Assembly: GCA_001769655.1 (NCBI GenBank)
Contig: MEPC01000024.1
Coordinates: forward strand, 327,572-391,571
Origin: Bacteroidetes bacterium RIFCSPLOWO2_12_FULL_37_12
GTDB taxonomy: Bacteria > Bacteroidota > Bacteroidia > 2-12-FULL-37-12
Direction: 5' to 3'
DNA: 64,000 nt
This document shows, in pieces, positions 10,101 through 18,100 of this stretch. The stretch's first letter is position 1, and every line of letters starts with the position of its first letter. The notes beneath the pieces were generated by a model. That model was not told the DNA's origin, searched no databases, and saw only the letters and a list, made by a program, of their open reading frames with translations. The position numbers and the translations under genes are program-made.

Positions 10101-11494
10101 ATATATACTATCAGAATAATTATTTCTCCATAAGCCGCCGACTTTCTTATTCTTGCAGAGGCATGAAAAACTTCATCATCCATTTGCACTTGTGATAATC
10201 TTTTTATCCCTGTGTGATGGTGCTTGCTCATGCTGATTCTGTGCAGGATGCTTTCAACTATAATGACAGCTCCGTCAACCATTAAACCGAAGTCAATCGC
10301 GCCGAGTGACATTAAATTTCCTGACACACCGAATAAATTCATCATGGCAATGGCGAATAGCATCGAAAGAGGAATTACGGATGCAACTACTAATCCCGCT
10401 CTGAAATTTCCCAAAAGCAAAACGAGAATGAACACTACTATTAACCCGCCTTCTAAAAGATTTTTTTCTACGGTGCTGATGGCGTTGTTCACTAATTTGG
10501 CTCTGTCAATGAACGGTTCGATAACAATTCCTTCGGGCAATGTTTTTTCTATTTGTGCTATTCGTTTTTTCACGTCTTCAATTACCTGTGCGGAGTTTGC
10601 TCCTTTGAGCATTAAAACTAACCCTCCTGTTACTTCTCCTTCATCATTGCGTGTCATTGCTCCATAGCGAACGGCACTTCCGTATTGCACTTTCGCCACA
10701 TCACGAATGAGTAAAGGAATTCCCGCAGTATTTGTCCGCACCACAATTTTTTCAATGTCGGCAAGGGAAGTTACCAGACCAATTCCACGAATGAAATAGA
10801 CATTTGGTTTTTTCTCAATATATGCTCCTCCTGTGTTCTGATTATTTTTTTCAAGGGCTGAAAAAATCTCAGCTAGAGAAACATTCATACTGCGTAACTT
10901 ATCAGGATTTACGGCAACTTCATATTGTTTTAAATATCCTCCGAAACTGCTTACATCTGCAACACCTGCGGTTCCTAACAAATGTCTCCTGACAATCCAA
11001 TCCTGAATTGTCCGCAGGTCCATCGCAGAATATTTTTTCTCGAATCCCTTTTCAGTATGCAAAACATATTGGTAAATTTCTCCCAGGCCGGTCGTAACGG
11101 GTGCAAGTTCCGGACTTCCGAAACCATCGGGTATTTTTGTTTCAGCTTCTTTTAAGCGTTCGTTAACTAATTGTCTTGCCTTATAAATTTCAATATCATC
11201 TTTAAAGACAACCGTAATCACTGACAAACCAAAACGGGAAATGGAACGCAACTCAATAATATCAGGAATAGTTGTCAATGAAAATTCTATAGGAGAAGTA
11301 ATGAACTGTTCTACTTCCTGTGCGGAAAGTGTAGGAGCAACTGTTGTAACCTGCACCTGATTGTTAGTGATGTCGGGAACTGCGTCAATCGGAAGTTGCT
11401 TTATGGAATAACTTCCCCATACAATTAAAACAATCATGAAAAGCCCGATAATTATTTTGTTCCTTATGGAAAAGGAAATAAGTTTGTCTATCAT
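7178..11494 (-). CDS. CzcA-type heavy-metal RND efflux pump fused to a TolC-family outer-membrane domain
   Basis: A 1438-residue fusion. Residues 1 to about 1035 form a complete HME-RND proton/metal antiporter with 12 membrane helices and two periplasmic loops. TM4 carries DFGLMVDGAVIIVE near residue 400, the charged pattern of divalent-cation pumps (Co/Zn/Cd/Ni); the Cu/Ag pump CusA lacks these residues. A hydrophobic signal-like segment (PSVAVAVILFLISVPNFSSAQ) is followed by a TolC-type domain of about 376 residues with two coiled-coil halves. The start MIDKLISFSIRNK is the family's normal start; an upstream in-frame GTG at 11584 would only add residues from a GGTATAGGG repeat. Such fusions are known in Bacteroidota. 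How the TolC part reaches the outer membrane, by cleavage or not, is unknown. Confidence 0.9.
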   Translation of the reverse strand: MIDKLISFSIRNKIIIGLFMIVLIVWGSYSIKQLPIDAVPDITNNQVQVTTVAPTLSAQEVEQFITSPIEFSLTTIPDIIELRSISRFGLSVITVVFKDDIEIYKARQLVNERLKEAETKIPDGFGSPELAPVTTGLGEIYQYVLHTEKGFEKKYSAMDLRTIQDWIVRRHLLGTAGVADVSSFGGYLKQYEVAVNPDKLRSMNVSLAEIFSALEKNNQNTGGAYIEKKPNVYFIRGIGLVTSLADIEKIVVRTNTAGIPLLIRDVAKVQYGSAVRYGAMTRNDEGEVTGGLVLMLKGANSAQVIEDVKKRIAQIEKTLPEGIVIEPFIDRAKLVNNAISTVEKNLLEGGLIVVFILVLLLGNFRAGLVVASVIPLSMLFAIAMMNLFGVSGNLMSLGAIDFGLMVDGAVIIVESILHRISMSKHHHTGIKRLSQVQMDDEVFHASARIRKSAAYGEIIILIVYIPILALVGIEGKMFRPMAQTVSFAIIGALILSLTYIPMMSALFLSKKTEHKRNISDQLMDFFHRIYKPFLEFSLNRKLIVISISVVLFIFSLVVFNKMGGEFIPTLEEGDFAVETRLMSGTSLSQTIETMQQAAGIIKGKFPEVKEVIGKLGSSEIPTDPMPIESGDMMIILKDKEEWTSADNREELAEKMSKALEVIPGVEFGFQQPIQMRFNEMMTGARQDVAIKIFGEDLDLLSENADKVSKLIQNIKGVQDIFVEKITGLPQVQVKYDRDKIAQYGLTVMEVNKVLETAFAGKVAGVVFEGEKRFDLVVRLENKFRQGIDDVKDLYVTLPSGNQVPIGQIADVQFKLGPTQVSREDGKRRITIGFNVRERDVQSVVEEIQQKLDKGLKLPAGYFTSYGGQFQNLIEAKKRLSLAVPIALLLIFILLYFTFGSLKQSVLIYTAIPLSAIGGVFALWLRDMPFSISAGVGFIALFGVAVLNGIVLIAEFNRLKEEGIDDIYERVRKGTKIRLRPVILTACVASFGFLPMAISTSAGAEVQKPLATVVIGGLITATFLTLLILPVLYILFSGKNKIKPSVAVAVILFLISVPNFSSAQKTSFTLQQAIDTALKNNPQLKSATLEVQQQNVLKKTSFDLPKTNVSVLKGQYNSENKDTYVGVTQDIYFPTVYIQQSKVQKQTVLLSEKNLALTQAELIRNVKSTYYQLSFGMEKLKLLNYHDSIYKKFSDIAELKYKTGESSYLEKLSAQIKVQEILTYKKQTEADVEINRQELQNLLNVKQEISITNAEKQTLFINSDTSSINQNPLLAYYHQKILLSASQLSLEKNKFLPDFSLGYFNQSLDNVKGFFGFQIGVGIPVFFWGQQGRVQSAKIQVQIAQNDYELALNNLNTRLKQQLQEYQKFSDIVNFYESRGLKQSEEILKVSQFAYSNGEIGYVEYIQSITQAISIKSEYLNSLNQFNQAIININYLIGK

Positions 11495-11537
11495 GAACTG
11501 TGATTTAAGGTTTATGCTGAAAGTGAATGGAGTATGA

Positions 11538-11637
11538 GGTTTGAGGTATAAAGGTATAGGGTATAAGGTATAGGGTAGTAACACTTTATACCATTATACC
11601 TTAATACCTTTATACCCCTATACCTTTTTTCAAACTT
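11538..11637. repeat. GGTATAGGG palindromic array upstream of the RND pump
   Basis: A left block of GGTATAAAGG / GGTATAGGG units (about 11538-11575) faces a right block of their complements (CCATTATACC, CCTTTATACC, CCTATACC, up to about 11632), giving one long imperfect hairpin. It lies between the small Cys-rich gene and the pump and reads through in frame to the pump, hence the spurious longer start. Relatives are at 13163-13281 and 28361-28378. Confidence 0.8.
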
Positions 11638-11944
11638 TAGGTGGTTGCCAGATAGAAAATGAAATCTCGGAGAGAGAATTTTGGGGATAGGAAGAAATTT
11701 GTCCTGATGGTATTTGAACAAAAAAATTGTTGAACGATTTTGAAACTATGGTAACTCCTCCGCAACAGTTGCACATACATAGAGGGGAGCATAATTCGTT
11801 TGTGCTGTGTGTGTCTTGGCAGTCGTTGGTTTGATTGAATGCAGTTTGGGATTTGGGTTCATTTACACAATGATCGTTGTCGCTACAAGGAAGTATGGCA
11901 AGTGTGGAGAAGTAAATTAAAAAAATGAAACTAAAAATCTTCAT
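11630..11944 (-). CDS. Small secreted Cys-rich protein preceding metal efflux genes (DUF6660-like)
   Basis: A 104-residue protein with an N-terminal signal segment (MKIFSFIFLIYFSTLAILPCSD) and a central cluster NELCSPLCMCNCCGG, a candidate metal-binding site. It resembles small proteins with PCSD near the signal end and a CSPxCxCxCC cluster that precede CzcA-type pumps in Bacteroidota (DUF6660); I make that family link from memory. The methionine at 11944 begins the signal peptide, so I prefer it to the one at 11953. A TAACTTTG -7-like element (11958-11951) ends only 6 nt upstream. It heads the metal-efflux gene set and may sense or buffer the metal. Confidence 0.6.
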   Translation of the reverse strand: MKIFSFIFLIYFSTLAILPCSDNDHCVNEPKSQTAFNQTNDCQDTHSTNELCSPLCMCNCCGGVTIVSKSFNNFFVQIPSGQISSYPQNSLSEISFSIWQPPKV

Positions 11945-11950
11945 GGGTGG

Positions 11951-11958
11951 CAAAGTTA
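11951..11958 (-). promoter_or_regulatory. Candidate -7 element TAACTTTG for the metal-efflux genes
   Basis: Matches TAnnTTTG, the -7 motif of Bacteroidota promoters, on the minus strand, 6 nt before the preferred start at 11944. No TTTG is seen at the expected -33 spacing. If used, the transcript would be almost leaderless. Confidence 0.35.
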
Positions 11959-12097
11959 CATAAAAATTTTGATTCTTTTTATATTAGTTCCCTTCAGGGG
12001 TTAATTCTTTTTTTCAGGTGCTGGAAAGGATTTTTCTTTGCTTTTTTATTTTATCAGTAATAACAATTTGCCACGGCCTTTTACTATATAAAATCAG

Positions 12098-12377
12098 TTC
12101 CGTAGGAATGGTTCATATTGTAACAACGGACTTCAGTCCGTTGTTGAAACGTCTGATTTCAGACAATTGAGTTCCGTAGGAACGAATCATAAAAAAATAA
12201 ACGCTCTGAGAAGAGTATCTGGAGTTTTTTGAAGAAGTTTGAAGTGCCATATAAAGAGCGATACCTATTTGAGAATCTAATATGAATCGTGCCTAAGGCA
12301 CTTCTGGTTATAAAACGAACAGATTTGAAGGACGGACTAAAGTCCATCCTTACAAAATTAAATCGTGCCTACGGCAC
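12098..12377. repeat. Cluster of six or seven short palindromes with tiny loops
   Basis: Within a 496-bp gene-free stretch (11954-12449): TTCC-GTA-GGAA (12098-12108), AACAACGGACT-TC-AGTCCGTTGTT (12122-12145), GTCTGA-TT-TCAGAC (12151-12164), GTTCC-GTA-GGAAC (12171-12183), GTGCC-TAA-GGCAC (12289-12301), AAGGACGGACT-AA-AGTCCATCCTT (12328-12351) and GTGCC-TAC-GGCAC (12365-12377). All are compact stems with 2-3 nt loops; at least two stem types occur twice. I see no open reading frame with coding character here. Confidence 0.85.
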
Positions 12378-12449
12378 TTTTAAACTCTCATTGATGCTTT
12401 CCTACCATAGGTTTAGTTTGTATAAAATTTGGTTGGGACAATTTTCCCC

Positions 12450-13157
12450 CTACCCTCTCGCCTTCAATCCAATCACCTCCCTTGCCGTCAACATTCGCCA
12501 ACGACCTCTCGGTAGATTTTTATTCGTGATGCCTGCATATTCAATCCGTTCGAGTTGTTTAACCTCGAATCCAATCGTTTCAAACATTCTGCGGACAATC
12601 CGGTTGCGCCCTGAGTGCATGGTCACTTCCAACCAGAATAGCTGATGGTTTTGCACTAATTCCACGCTATCGGGTACAGCAAGTCCATCTTCGAGCATAA
12701 CCCCCTTGCTTAATTTTTGAATTTCCATATTTGACATCATGCGTTCAGGTGTCACTCGGTAAATCTTTTTAATTTTATTTGATGGATGTGCTAACTTCTG
12801 CGCCAACTCCCCATCGTTAGTTAACAGCAACACTCCAGTTGTGTTTCTATCCAAGCGTCCTATTGGATACAGCCGTTCCTTGCATGCGTCCTTTACAAAA
12901 TCCATCACTGTTTTTCTGCCTTCAGGATCATAGGTAGTAGTAATGCAATCTTTAGGTTTGTTCAATACAAGATAAACCCTTTTTTCTATACGGATATTTT
13001 TTCCTCTTACCAGAATTTCATCTTCCGGATTTACTTTTATACCAAGTTGATTGACGGTTTTTCCGTTTACTTTAACCAACCCGTTTTCAATCAGTTCATC
13101 CGCTTTACGCCTTGAACAAATACCGGCGTTTGAGATTAGTTTGTTTAGTCGAAGCAT
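12450..13157 (-). CDS. rluB: RluB-type 23S rRNA pseudouridine synthase
   Basis: A 235-residue enzyme of the RsuA/RluB/RluE/RluF family that isomerises a uridine in rRNA. An N-terminal S4 RNA-binding domain (LNKLISNAGICSRRKADELI, about 3-22 onward) precedes the catalytic domain with PIGRLDRNTTGVLLLTNDG, whose D103 is the nucleophile, and the late motif HSGRNRIVRRMF. The start at 13157 (MLRLNKL) is the natural one; a longer frame upstream translates only a GGTATAGGGG repeat (LYPYTHIPLYPYT). It follows scpB, a common neighbour. RluB versus RluF specificity is not certain. The TAG stop lies in a GAGAGGGTAGGGGG run. Confidence 0.88.
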   Translation of the reverse strand: MLRLNKLISNAGICSRRKADELIENGLVKVNGKTVNQLGIKVNPEDEILVRGKNIRIEKRVYLVLNKPKDCITTTYDPEGRKTVMDFVKDACKERLYPIGRLDRNTTGVLLLTNDGELAQKLAHPSNKIKKIYRVTPERMMSNMEIQKLSKGVMLEDGLAVPDSVELVQNHQLFWLEVTMHSGRNRIVRRMFETIGFEVKQLERIEYAGITNKNLPRGRWRMLTAREVIGLKARG

Positions 13158-13162
13158 GTGGG

Positions 13163-13281
13163 TGGTGGTATAGGGGTATAGGGGTATATGGGTATAGGGG
13201 TATAGAGGTATAAAGGTACAGGGGTACAGGGAGAACTTCAATTTTTCCTTATACCTTATACCCTTATACCTCTATACCCTA
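13163..13281. repeat. GGTATAGGGG palindromic array between scpB and rluB
   Basis: Tandem GGTATAGGG units (about 13163-13232) are followed, after a short spacer, by complementary CCTTATACC / CCTCTATACCC units (about 13248-13280). On the minus strand this is the 5' side of rluB, so the transcript should form a large imperfect stem covering the scpB-rluB junction. Confidence 0.8.
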
Positions 13282-13836
13282 ACTCTCTTCGCCAATTTTA
13301 TTTTCCGGTTTTACAATCTCCTTCAGGGTTGGTAAATCAGTCATGGAATTAATTCCGAAGTATTCCATGAATTTTTTGCTGGTTCCATAAAGAATAGGTT
13401 TTCCTACTCCTTCTCCCTTTCCTCTAATCTCAATCAGTTCCTTTTCGAGGAGTTTTTGAAGCGTATAATCACAATTCACTCCTCTTATTTTTTCAATTTC
13501 CGGTTTTGAAACAGGTTGTTTATAGGCAATAATGGAAAGTGTTTCGAGGGCAGAAATTGTCAAACGTTTGCTGGCTTTCTGGGCTAATAAAACGCCAATA
13601 GTATTTTGATAAGCCGGTTTGGTTAAAAACTGGTAGCCACCGGCAATTTTTACCAATGATAAGGATGTACCTTCATCCCCGTATTTTTCAATAAGTTCCT
13701 GTATTGAATTTGTAATTAACTCCTCGGCGATGGTTTGGTCATTAACACTTTCCAGACAACTCGAAATATCTTCTATGGAAAGGGGGCTTTCGGCGCAAAA
13801 AATAAGCGCTTCGATATGGTTTTTCAAATTTTCCAT
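13279..13836 (-). CDS. scpB: SMC-Scp complex subunit ScpB
   Basis: A 185-residue protein of the condensin-like complex that compacts and segregates chromosomes with SMC and the kleisin ScpA. It has the family's two winged-helix domains: MENLKNHIEALIFCAESPLS at the start, and in the second LETLSIIAYKQPVSKPEIEKI followed by RGVNCDYTLQKLLEKELIEIRG and PILYGTSKKFMEYFGI. Length and motifs are normal. It lies 2 bp downstream of the DksA-like gene and upstream of rluB, all on the minus strand, so the three are probably one operon. ScpA is not in the window. Confidence 0.93.
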   Translation of the reverse strand: MENLKNHIEALIFCAESPLSIEDISSCLESVNDQTIAEELITNSIQELIEKYGDEGTSLSLVKIAGGYQFLTKPAYQNTIGVLLAQKASKRLTISALETLSIIAYKQPVSKPEIEKIRGVNCDYTLQKLLEKELIEIRGKGEGVGKPILYGTSKKFMEYFGINSMTDLPTLKEIVKPENKIGEES

Positions 13837-13838
13837 AT

Positions 13839-14819
13839 CTACTCAATGGTTGCATCGGGCATAAAGTCCTGAGGTGGAAAATCAATTTCTGAAGTATGAG
13901 ATAATTGCCTCTGTTGTTGCATGGCTTTACCCTCAATGGAGTAATTGGTATGTGGAACGGCTTTCAAGCGCTCCTTGGGAATTAATTTTCCCGTGTAAAT
14001 ACATCTTCCATACGTGCCGTTTTTAATTCTTCCCATCGCACCTTCAAGATTTGAAATAAATTTTTGCATCCTGGCGGCTAATTGGTTCTGATTTTCTTTT
14101 TGAGCGGTTTCAGCCCCGTCTTCGAGCATTTTTGCGCTTACAGCCGTATCGTCGGTACCGGAGTCGGAGCGGCGGCTTAGTGAGTCCTTAATATTTTTCA
14201 ATTCTGTACGTGCATAATCCAATTTTTCCTGGATGATTGCTTCAAACTCTTTTAATTCTTCCGGGCTATAAACCTGCAGGTCCTCTGTGGGGGCAGGTTT
14301 TTTTCCATTGGTGCTTTGCGGCTTGATTTCAGCGGGTTTAACCATGTTATTTTTTGTTTCCACGCTCTGCTTAATTGTCTCAACAGGTTTGGATGTCTGA
14401 GTTTTCGCAGGAACTTGCGTTGTTTTTTCAACGGTACTGCTTTTGGCAATTACTGAAACCGGAGTTGGCTTCTCAACGGATTTTTTCTCTATATTTAACG
14501 GAAGAATTTTAGCGGTTATTTTTTCTTTTTGGGATACGGGCTGTTGTTTTGCTTTGATGACAATTGGCTTTTGTACTTTTTTAACAACAATCTTTTTCTT
14601 TACTTTGACCGGAGCCGTTAACTTTTTAGGTGTTTTTTTCCCTTTTGAAAGAACGATCTTCTTTTTTAAGGATTTCGTCACTTTCTTTTTGATACTCTTG
14701 GGTTTCAACGTTTTTTTAACAGTTTTTACCTTTTTAGTAAGACCTTTTTTCTTTGAATTTTGTTTTTTTGATGATTTGGAAATAGCTTTTGAGACCGATT
14801 TCTTTTTGTTCTTTTTCAT
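13839..14819 (-). CDS. DksA/TraR-like protein with a long lysine-rich N-terminus and degenerate zinc site
   Basis: A 326-residue protein in two parts. Residues 1 to about 190 are very rich in Lys, Ser, Thr and Pro, resembling histone H1-like or AlgP-like DNA-binding tails. Residues about 195-326 match the DksA/TraR fold: a coiled coil (ELKEFEAIIQEKLDYARTEL), the LEGAMGRIKNGTYGRC helix and IYTGKLIPKERLKAVPHTNYS. Only one of the four expected zinc cysteines remains (Cys273); the second pair is absent. It may act on RNA polymerase or bind DNA without zinc. A TAACTTTG -7-like element lies at 14955-14948. It is 2 bp upstream of scpB. Confidence 0.75.
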   Translation of the reverse strand: MKKNKKKSVSKAISKSSKKQNSKKKGLTKKVKTVKKTLKPKSIKKKVTKSLKKKIVLSKGKKTPKKLTAPVKVKKKIVVKKVQKPIVIKAKQQPVSQKEKITAKILPLNIEKKSVEKPTPVSVIAKSSTVEKTTQVPAKTQTSKPVETIKQSVETKNNMVKPAEIKPQSTNGKKPAPTEDLQVYSPEELKEFEAIIQEKLDYARTELKNIKDSLSRRSDSGTDDTAVSAKMLEDGAETAQKENQNQLAARMQKFISNLEGAMGRIKNGTYGRCIYTGKLIPKERLKAVPHTNYSIEGKAMQQQRQLSHTSEIDFPPQDFMPDATIE

Positions 14820-15164
14820 TTTTCTAATAGGTTAAAGTTTAAAATTTTCTATTAATATTATATGAATAACCGGATTATATTTTAATATTCAGATAAATTT
14901 CAATTTTAAAATTGCACCTGATATTGCAAATCCGGTTAAAAATCGTGCAAAGTTAATCAAATTTTATGATTTGAAAAAATTAATTAATATTACGAATTGA
15001 AAAAAAGCAAACTGGGCACGGAGACCTCACCCCAGCCCCTCTCCAAAAAAATGGAGAGGGGGGAGAGATACGATGTCATTCCTCCAAGACCTCACCCCAA
15101 CCCCTTTCCAAAATGGGCTGGGATAAGGTCATATAGAAATCAAAATTCACCGTAAGTTTGCCCC
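14820..15164. other. Intergenic region with two CCTCACCCC palindromes and candidate divergent promoter elements
   Basis: No gene seen. Contains GACCTCACCCCAGCCCCTCTCC with a matching GGAGAGGGG arm (stem arms 15036-15044 and 15053-15061), and a second imperfect copy at about 15088-15130 that starts GACCTCACCCC and ends GGGATAAGGTC. A minus-strand TAACTTTG (14955-14948) and a plus-strand TAAGTTTG (15153-15160) are possible -7 elements for the DksA-like gene and the first TPR gene. Confidence 0.7.
15153..15160 (+). promoter_or_regulatory. Candidate -7 element TAAGTTTG just before the first TPR gene
   Basis: Matches TAnnTTTG and ends only 4 nt before the ATG at 15165. No clear -33 TTTG at the right spacing. 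If it is functional the mRNA would be leaderless or nearly so. Confidence 0.3.
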
Positions 15165-18100
15165 ATGAAAAAACCTTTAATTATTTCTTGTTTTACATTT
15201 TACATTTTGCATTTTACATTCTACATTTTTTGTTTCCTGTTTTGCGTTTTAAATTCTTCCGCGCAACAATCCAACAATTCTGGCAAGCAAAGCCGAACTA
15301 CCGACTCCCTGCTTACTTTACTCAAAACCGACCGCCAAGACACCAACAAAGTAAATCACCTGAACGCTCTTGCTAATCTTTACATCTCTTCCGAACCCAA
15401 GCAGGCATTAAAATACGCTCAGCAGGCATTATCACTCGCAAAAAAAATTAATTGGAAAAAGGGGCTTGCTGATTCATATCAATCTATGGGCTATTATTAT
15501 TACACACAAGGCGATTATCCTAACACGCTTGACTATTGGCTGAAGGCACTGAGAACAAGTGAAGAACTCGGAGATAAAAACAGAATTGCAGCAAATATCG
15601 GCAACATCGGGGGTGTCTATTTGAATCAAGCCGATTACCCCAAAGCTCTTGAATATTTTTTAAAGACATTGAAAATAAAAGAAGAACGTAAAGATAAAAA
15701 AGGAATAGCAACTTGGCTCAGTAACATCGGGCTTGTCTATATTTGGCAAGCTGATTACTCCAAAGCACTTGACTTTTTTTTCAGGTCATTGAAAATTGAT
15801 GAAGAACTCAGAAATAAAAAAGGAATCGCAATCACTCTCGGTAACATTGGGCTTGTTTATTATTCTCAAACTGATTACTCCAAAACCCTGAATTATTATT
15901 TCAGGGCATTGACAATGGCAGAAGAACTTGGAGACAAGAATGGAGTTGCTCGGCATCTCGGTAATATCGGAGGTGTTTATGGTAGCCAAGACAATTATCC
16001 TAAAGCCCTTGAATATTTTTTCAGGGCATTGAAAATGGTTGAAGAACTTGGAAATAAAAATGAAATTGCAACTAATCTCGGCAATATCGGAATAATGTAT
16101 AAGAAACAATCTAAATACACAAATGCGCTTGATTATTATTTCAAAGCATTGAAGATGAAAGAAGAACTCCGAGATAAAAATGGAATTGCAAACACTCTTG
16201 GCAATATCGGTTCGCTTTATGCAAAAATGGGAGATGAGACGAAAGACGTGTTACAAAAGAAAAAATTATTTGCTGATTCAGAAAAATATTTACTGGATGC
16301 ATTAAAGATTGATAAAGAAATAGGCACCCAAAATAGTGAAAGGATAAAAGAAGAACTCCTCTCCAACCTCTACGAAAAATCCAACCGCCCCACCCTTGCA
16401 CTGGAACATTACAAAAAAGCAAGGGTACTAAAAGATACGATTTTCAACGAAGAAAAAAGCAAGGACATGGGAAAATTGGAAGCGAAGCACGAGTACGAAA
16501 TGACAGAACTAAAACGCAAGCAACAAGAGGAGGAAAATCAGCGGCAGGAGGCAGTGACAGTTGGCAGGAGGAACAAGCTCCAATATTCAGGGATAGTGAT
16601 TGGCTTAATGTTTTTATTTATAAGTATATTTTTGATTTCAAAAAAATTCAAAAAGGAAACGTCCATCTTCCAGACAGAAACGGTTCACGGAAACGAAAAA
16701 ACCTATCGCAGAAATGTAAAAATAATTGAAATTTCATTGTTCATTTCTTTTTTGATTTTCTTTGAATTTATATCCGTTTTATTGGATCCATTCAAAGAGC
16801 ATCTCACCGGCGGGGCGCCCTTGTGGAAACTTCTGATAAATGCTGTGGTTGCCGGCGCTATTTTTCCGATTCATAATATTTTAGAAAGAAAGTTGTCTCC
16901 GGCTTATACCGGCTTGCGAAAGAATGAAGATGAGAGGGAGAAAGGGGGAAAGGGAGAAAGTGGGAAAACCGCTCACTTTCTCACTCTTATTGCAAATCAT
17001 TTTAAATTTGGCACATTTATCTGCTTAGCCGTAGTTATGAATTTGAACTATGGTTTTGATTCTAAATCCCAATACGTAAATCCTAAATCTAAATTCGTAA
17101 ATCCTAAACTGGACTCTCTCAAAGCCGAACTGCAAAAACAATTGCACGATACTACGAGGATAATTACACTCAATAATCTCGGTTGGAAACTGAAGAATAG
17201 TAACCCCGATACTGCCATACTACTTAGCAGCCAGGCGCTCGCCCTCTGCGAAAATTTATCTTCGCATAATAACCAAACAGGTCTCACGCAAAGCTGCAAA
17301 GCTCGTAAAGAAAATAATTTATTATTTTCTACTTTGCGTTCTTGGCGCCTTAGCTTGACAAATTATTTTACCAAAGAATGTGAAGATACTTCCAAAAACG
17401 CACTAAAATCTAAAATCCAAAAGTTAAAATCCAACACCCTCAGCAACCTCGGGGTTTATTATCGTCTCAAAGGCGATTATCCTTTTGCGCTTGAATATTA
17501 TTTCAAGGCATTGAAGATAAATGAAGAATTCGGATATAAAAAAGGAATTGCAATCGTTCTCAGCAATATCGGAGCTGTCTTTTATGAGCAAGCCGATTAC
17601 CTCAAAGCCCTTGACTATTATTTCAAAGCATTGAAAATTGCGGAAGAACTCGGAGATAAAGATAGAATTGCCCAATGTCTCGGTAATACCGGTAATGTTT
17701 ATTTCAATCAAACCGATTACCCTAAAGCCCTTGATTATTATTTCAGGGCATTGAAAATGGCGGAAGAACTTGGAAATAAAAATAATATTGCCGCATGGAT
17801 CGGCAACATCGGAATTGTCTATAAAGAACAAAACGACTACACCAAAACCCTTGAGTATTATCACAGGGCATTGAAGATAAAAGAAGAACTCGGAGATAAA
17901 AATGGAATTGCAATTTGGCTCGGCAACATCGGAATTATCTATGTAGAGCAAAACGACTACCCAACGGCACTTGAGTATTATTCCAGGGCATTGAAGATGA
18001 AAGAAGAACTCGGAGATAAAAATGGAATTGCAAACAATCTCGGCAACATCGGCGTGCTTTATACTACAATGATAGGAGAAACAAAGGACGATAGGCAAAA

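Noticed and set aside
11495-11584. A longer N-terminus for the RND pump starting at a GTG.
   Set aside because: The extra residues come from the GGTATAGGG array; the family start MIDKLISFSIRNK lies at 11494. The same reasoning rejects the long form of rluB beyond 13157.
12098-12377. Palindrome cluster considered as a CRISPR array.
   Set aside because: Stems differ from each other, spacing is irregular, and no cas genes are present.
12289-12645. A plus-strand open frame of 118 codons.
   Set aside because: It spans the palindrome cluster and then runs antisense over the C-terminus of rluB.
14443-14835. A Phe-rich plus-strand frame of 130 codons.
   Set aside because: It is the antisense of the lysine-rich N-terminus of the DksA-like gene.
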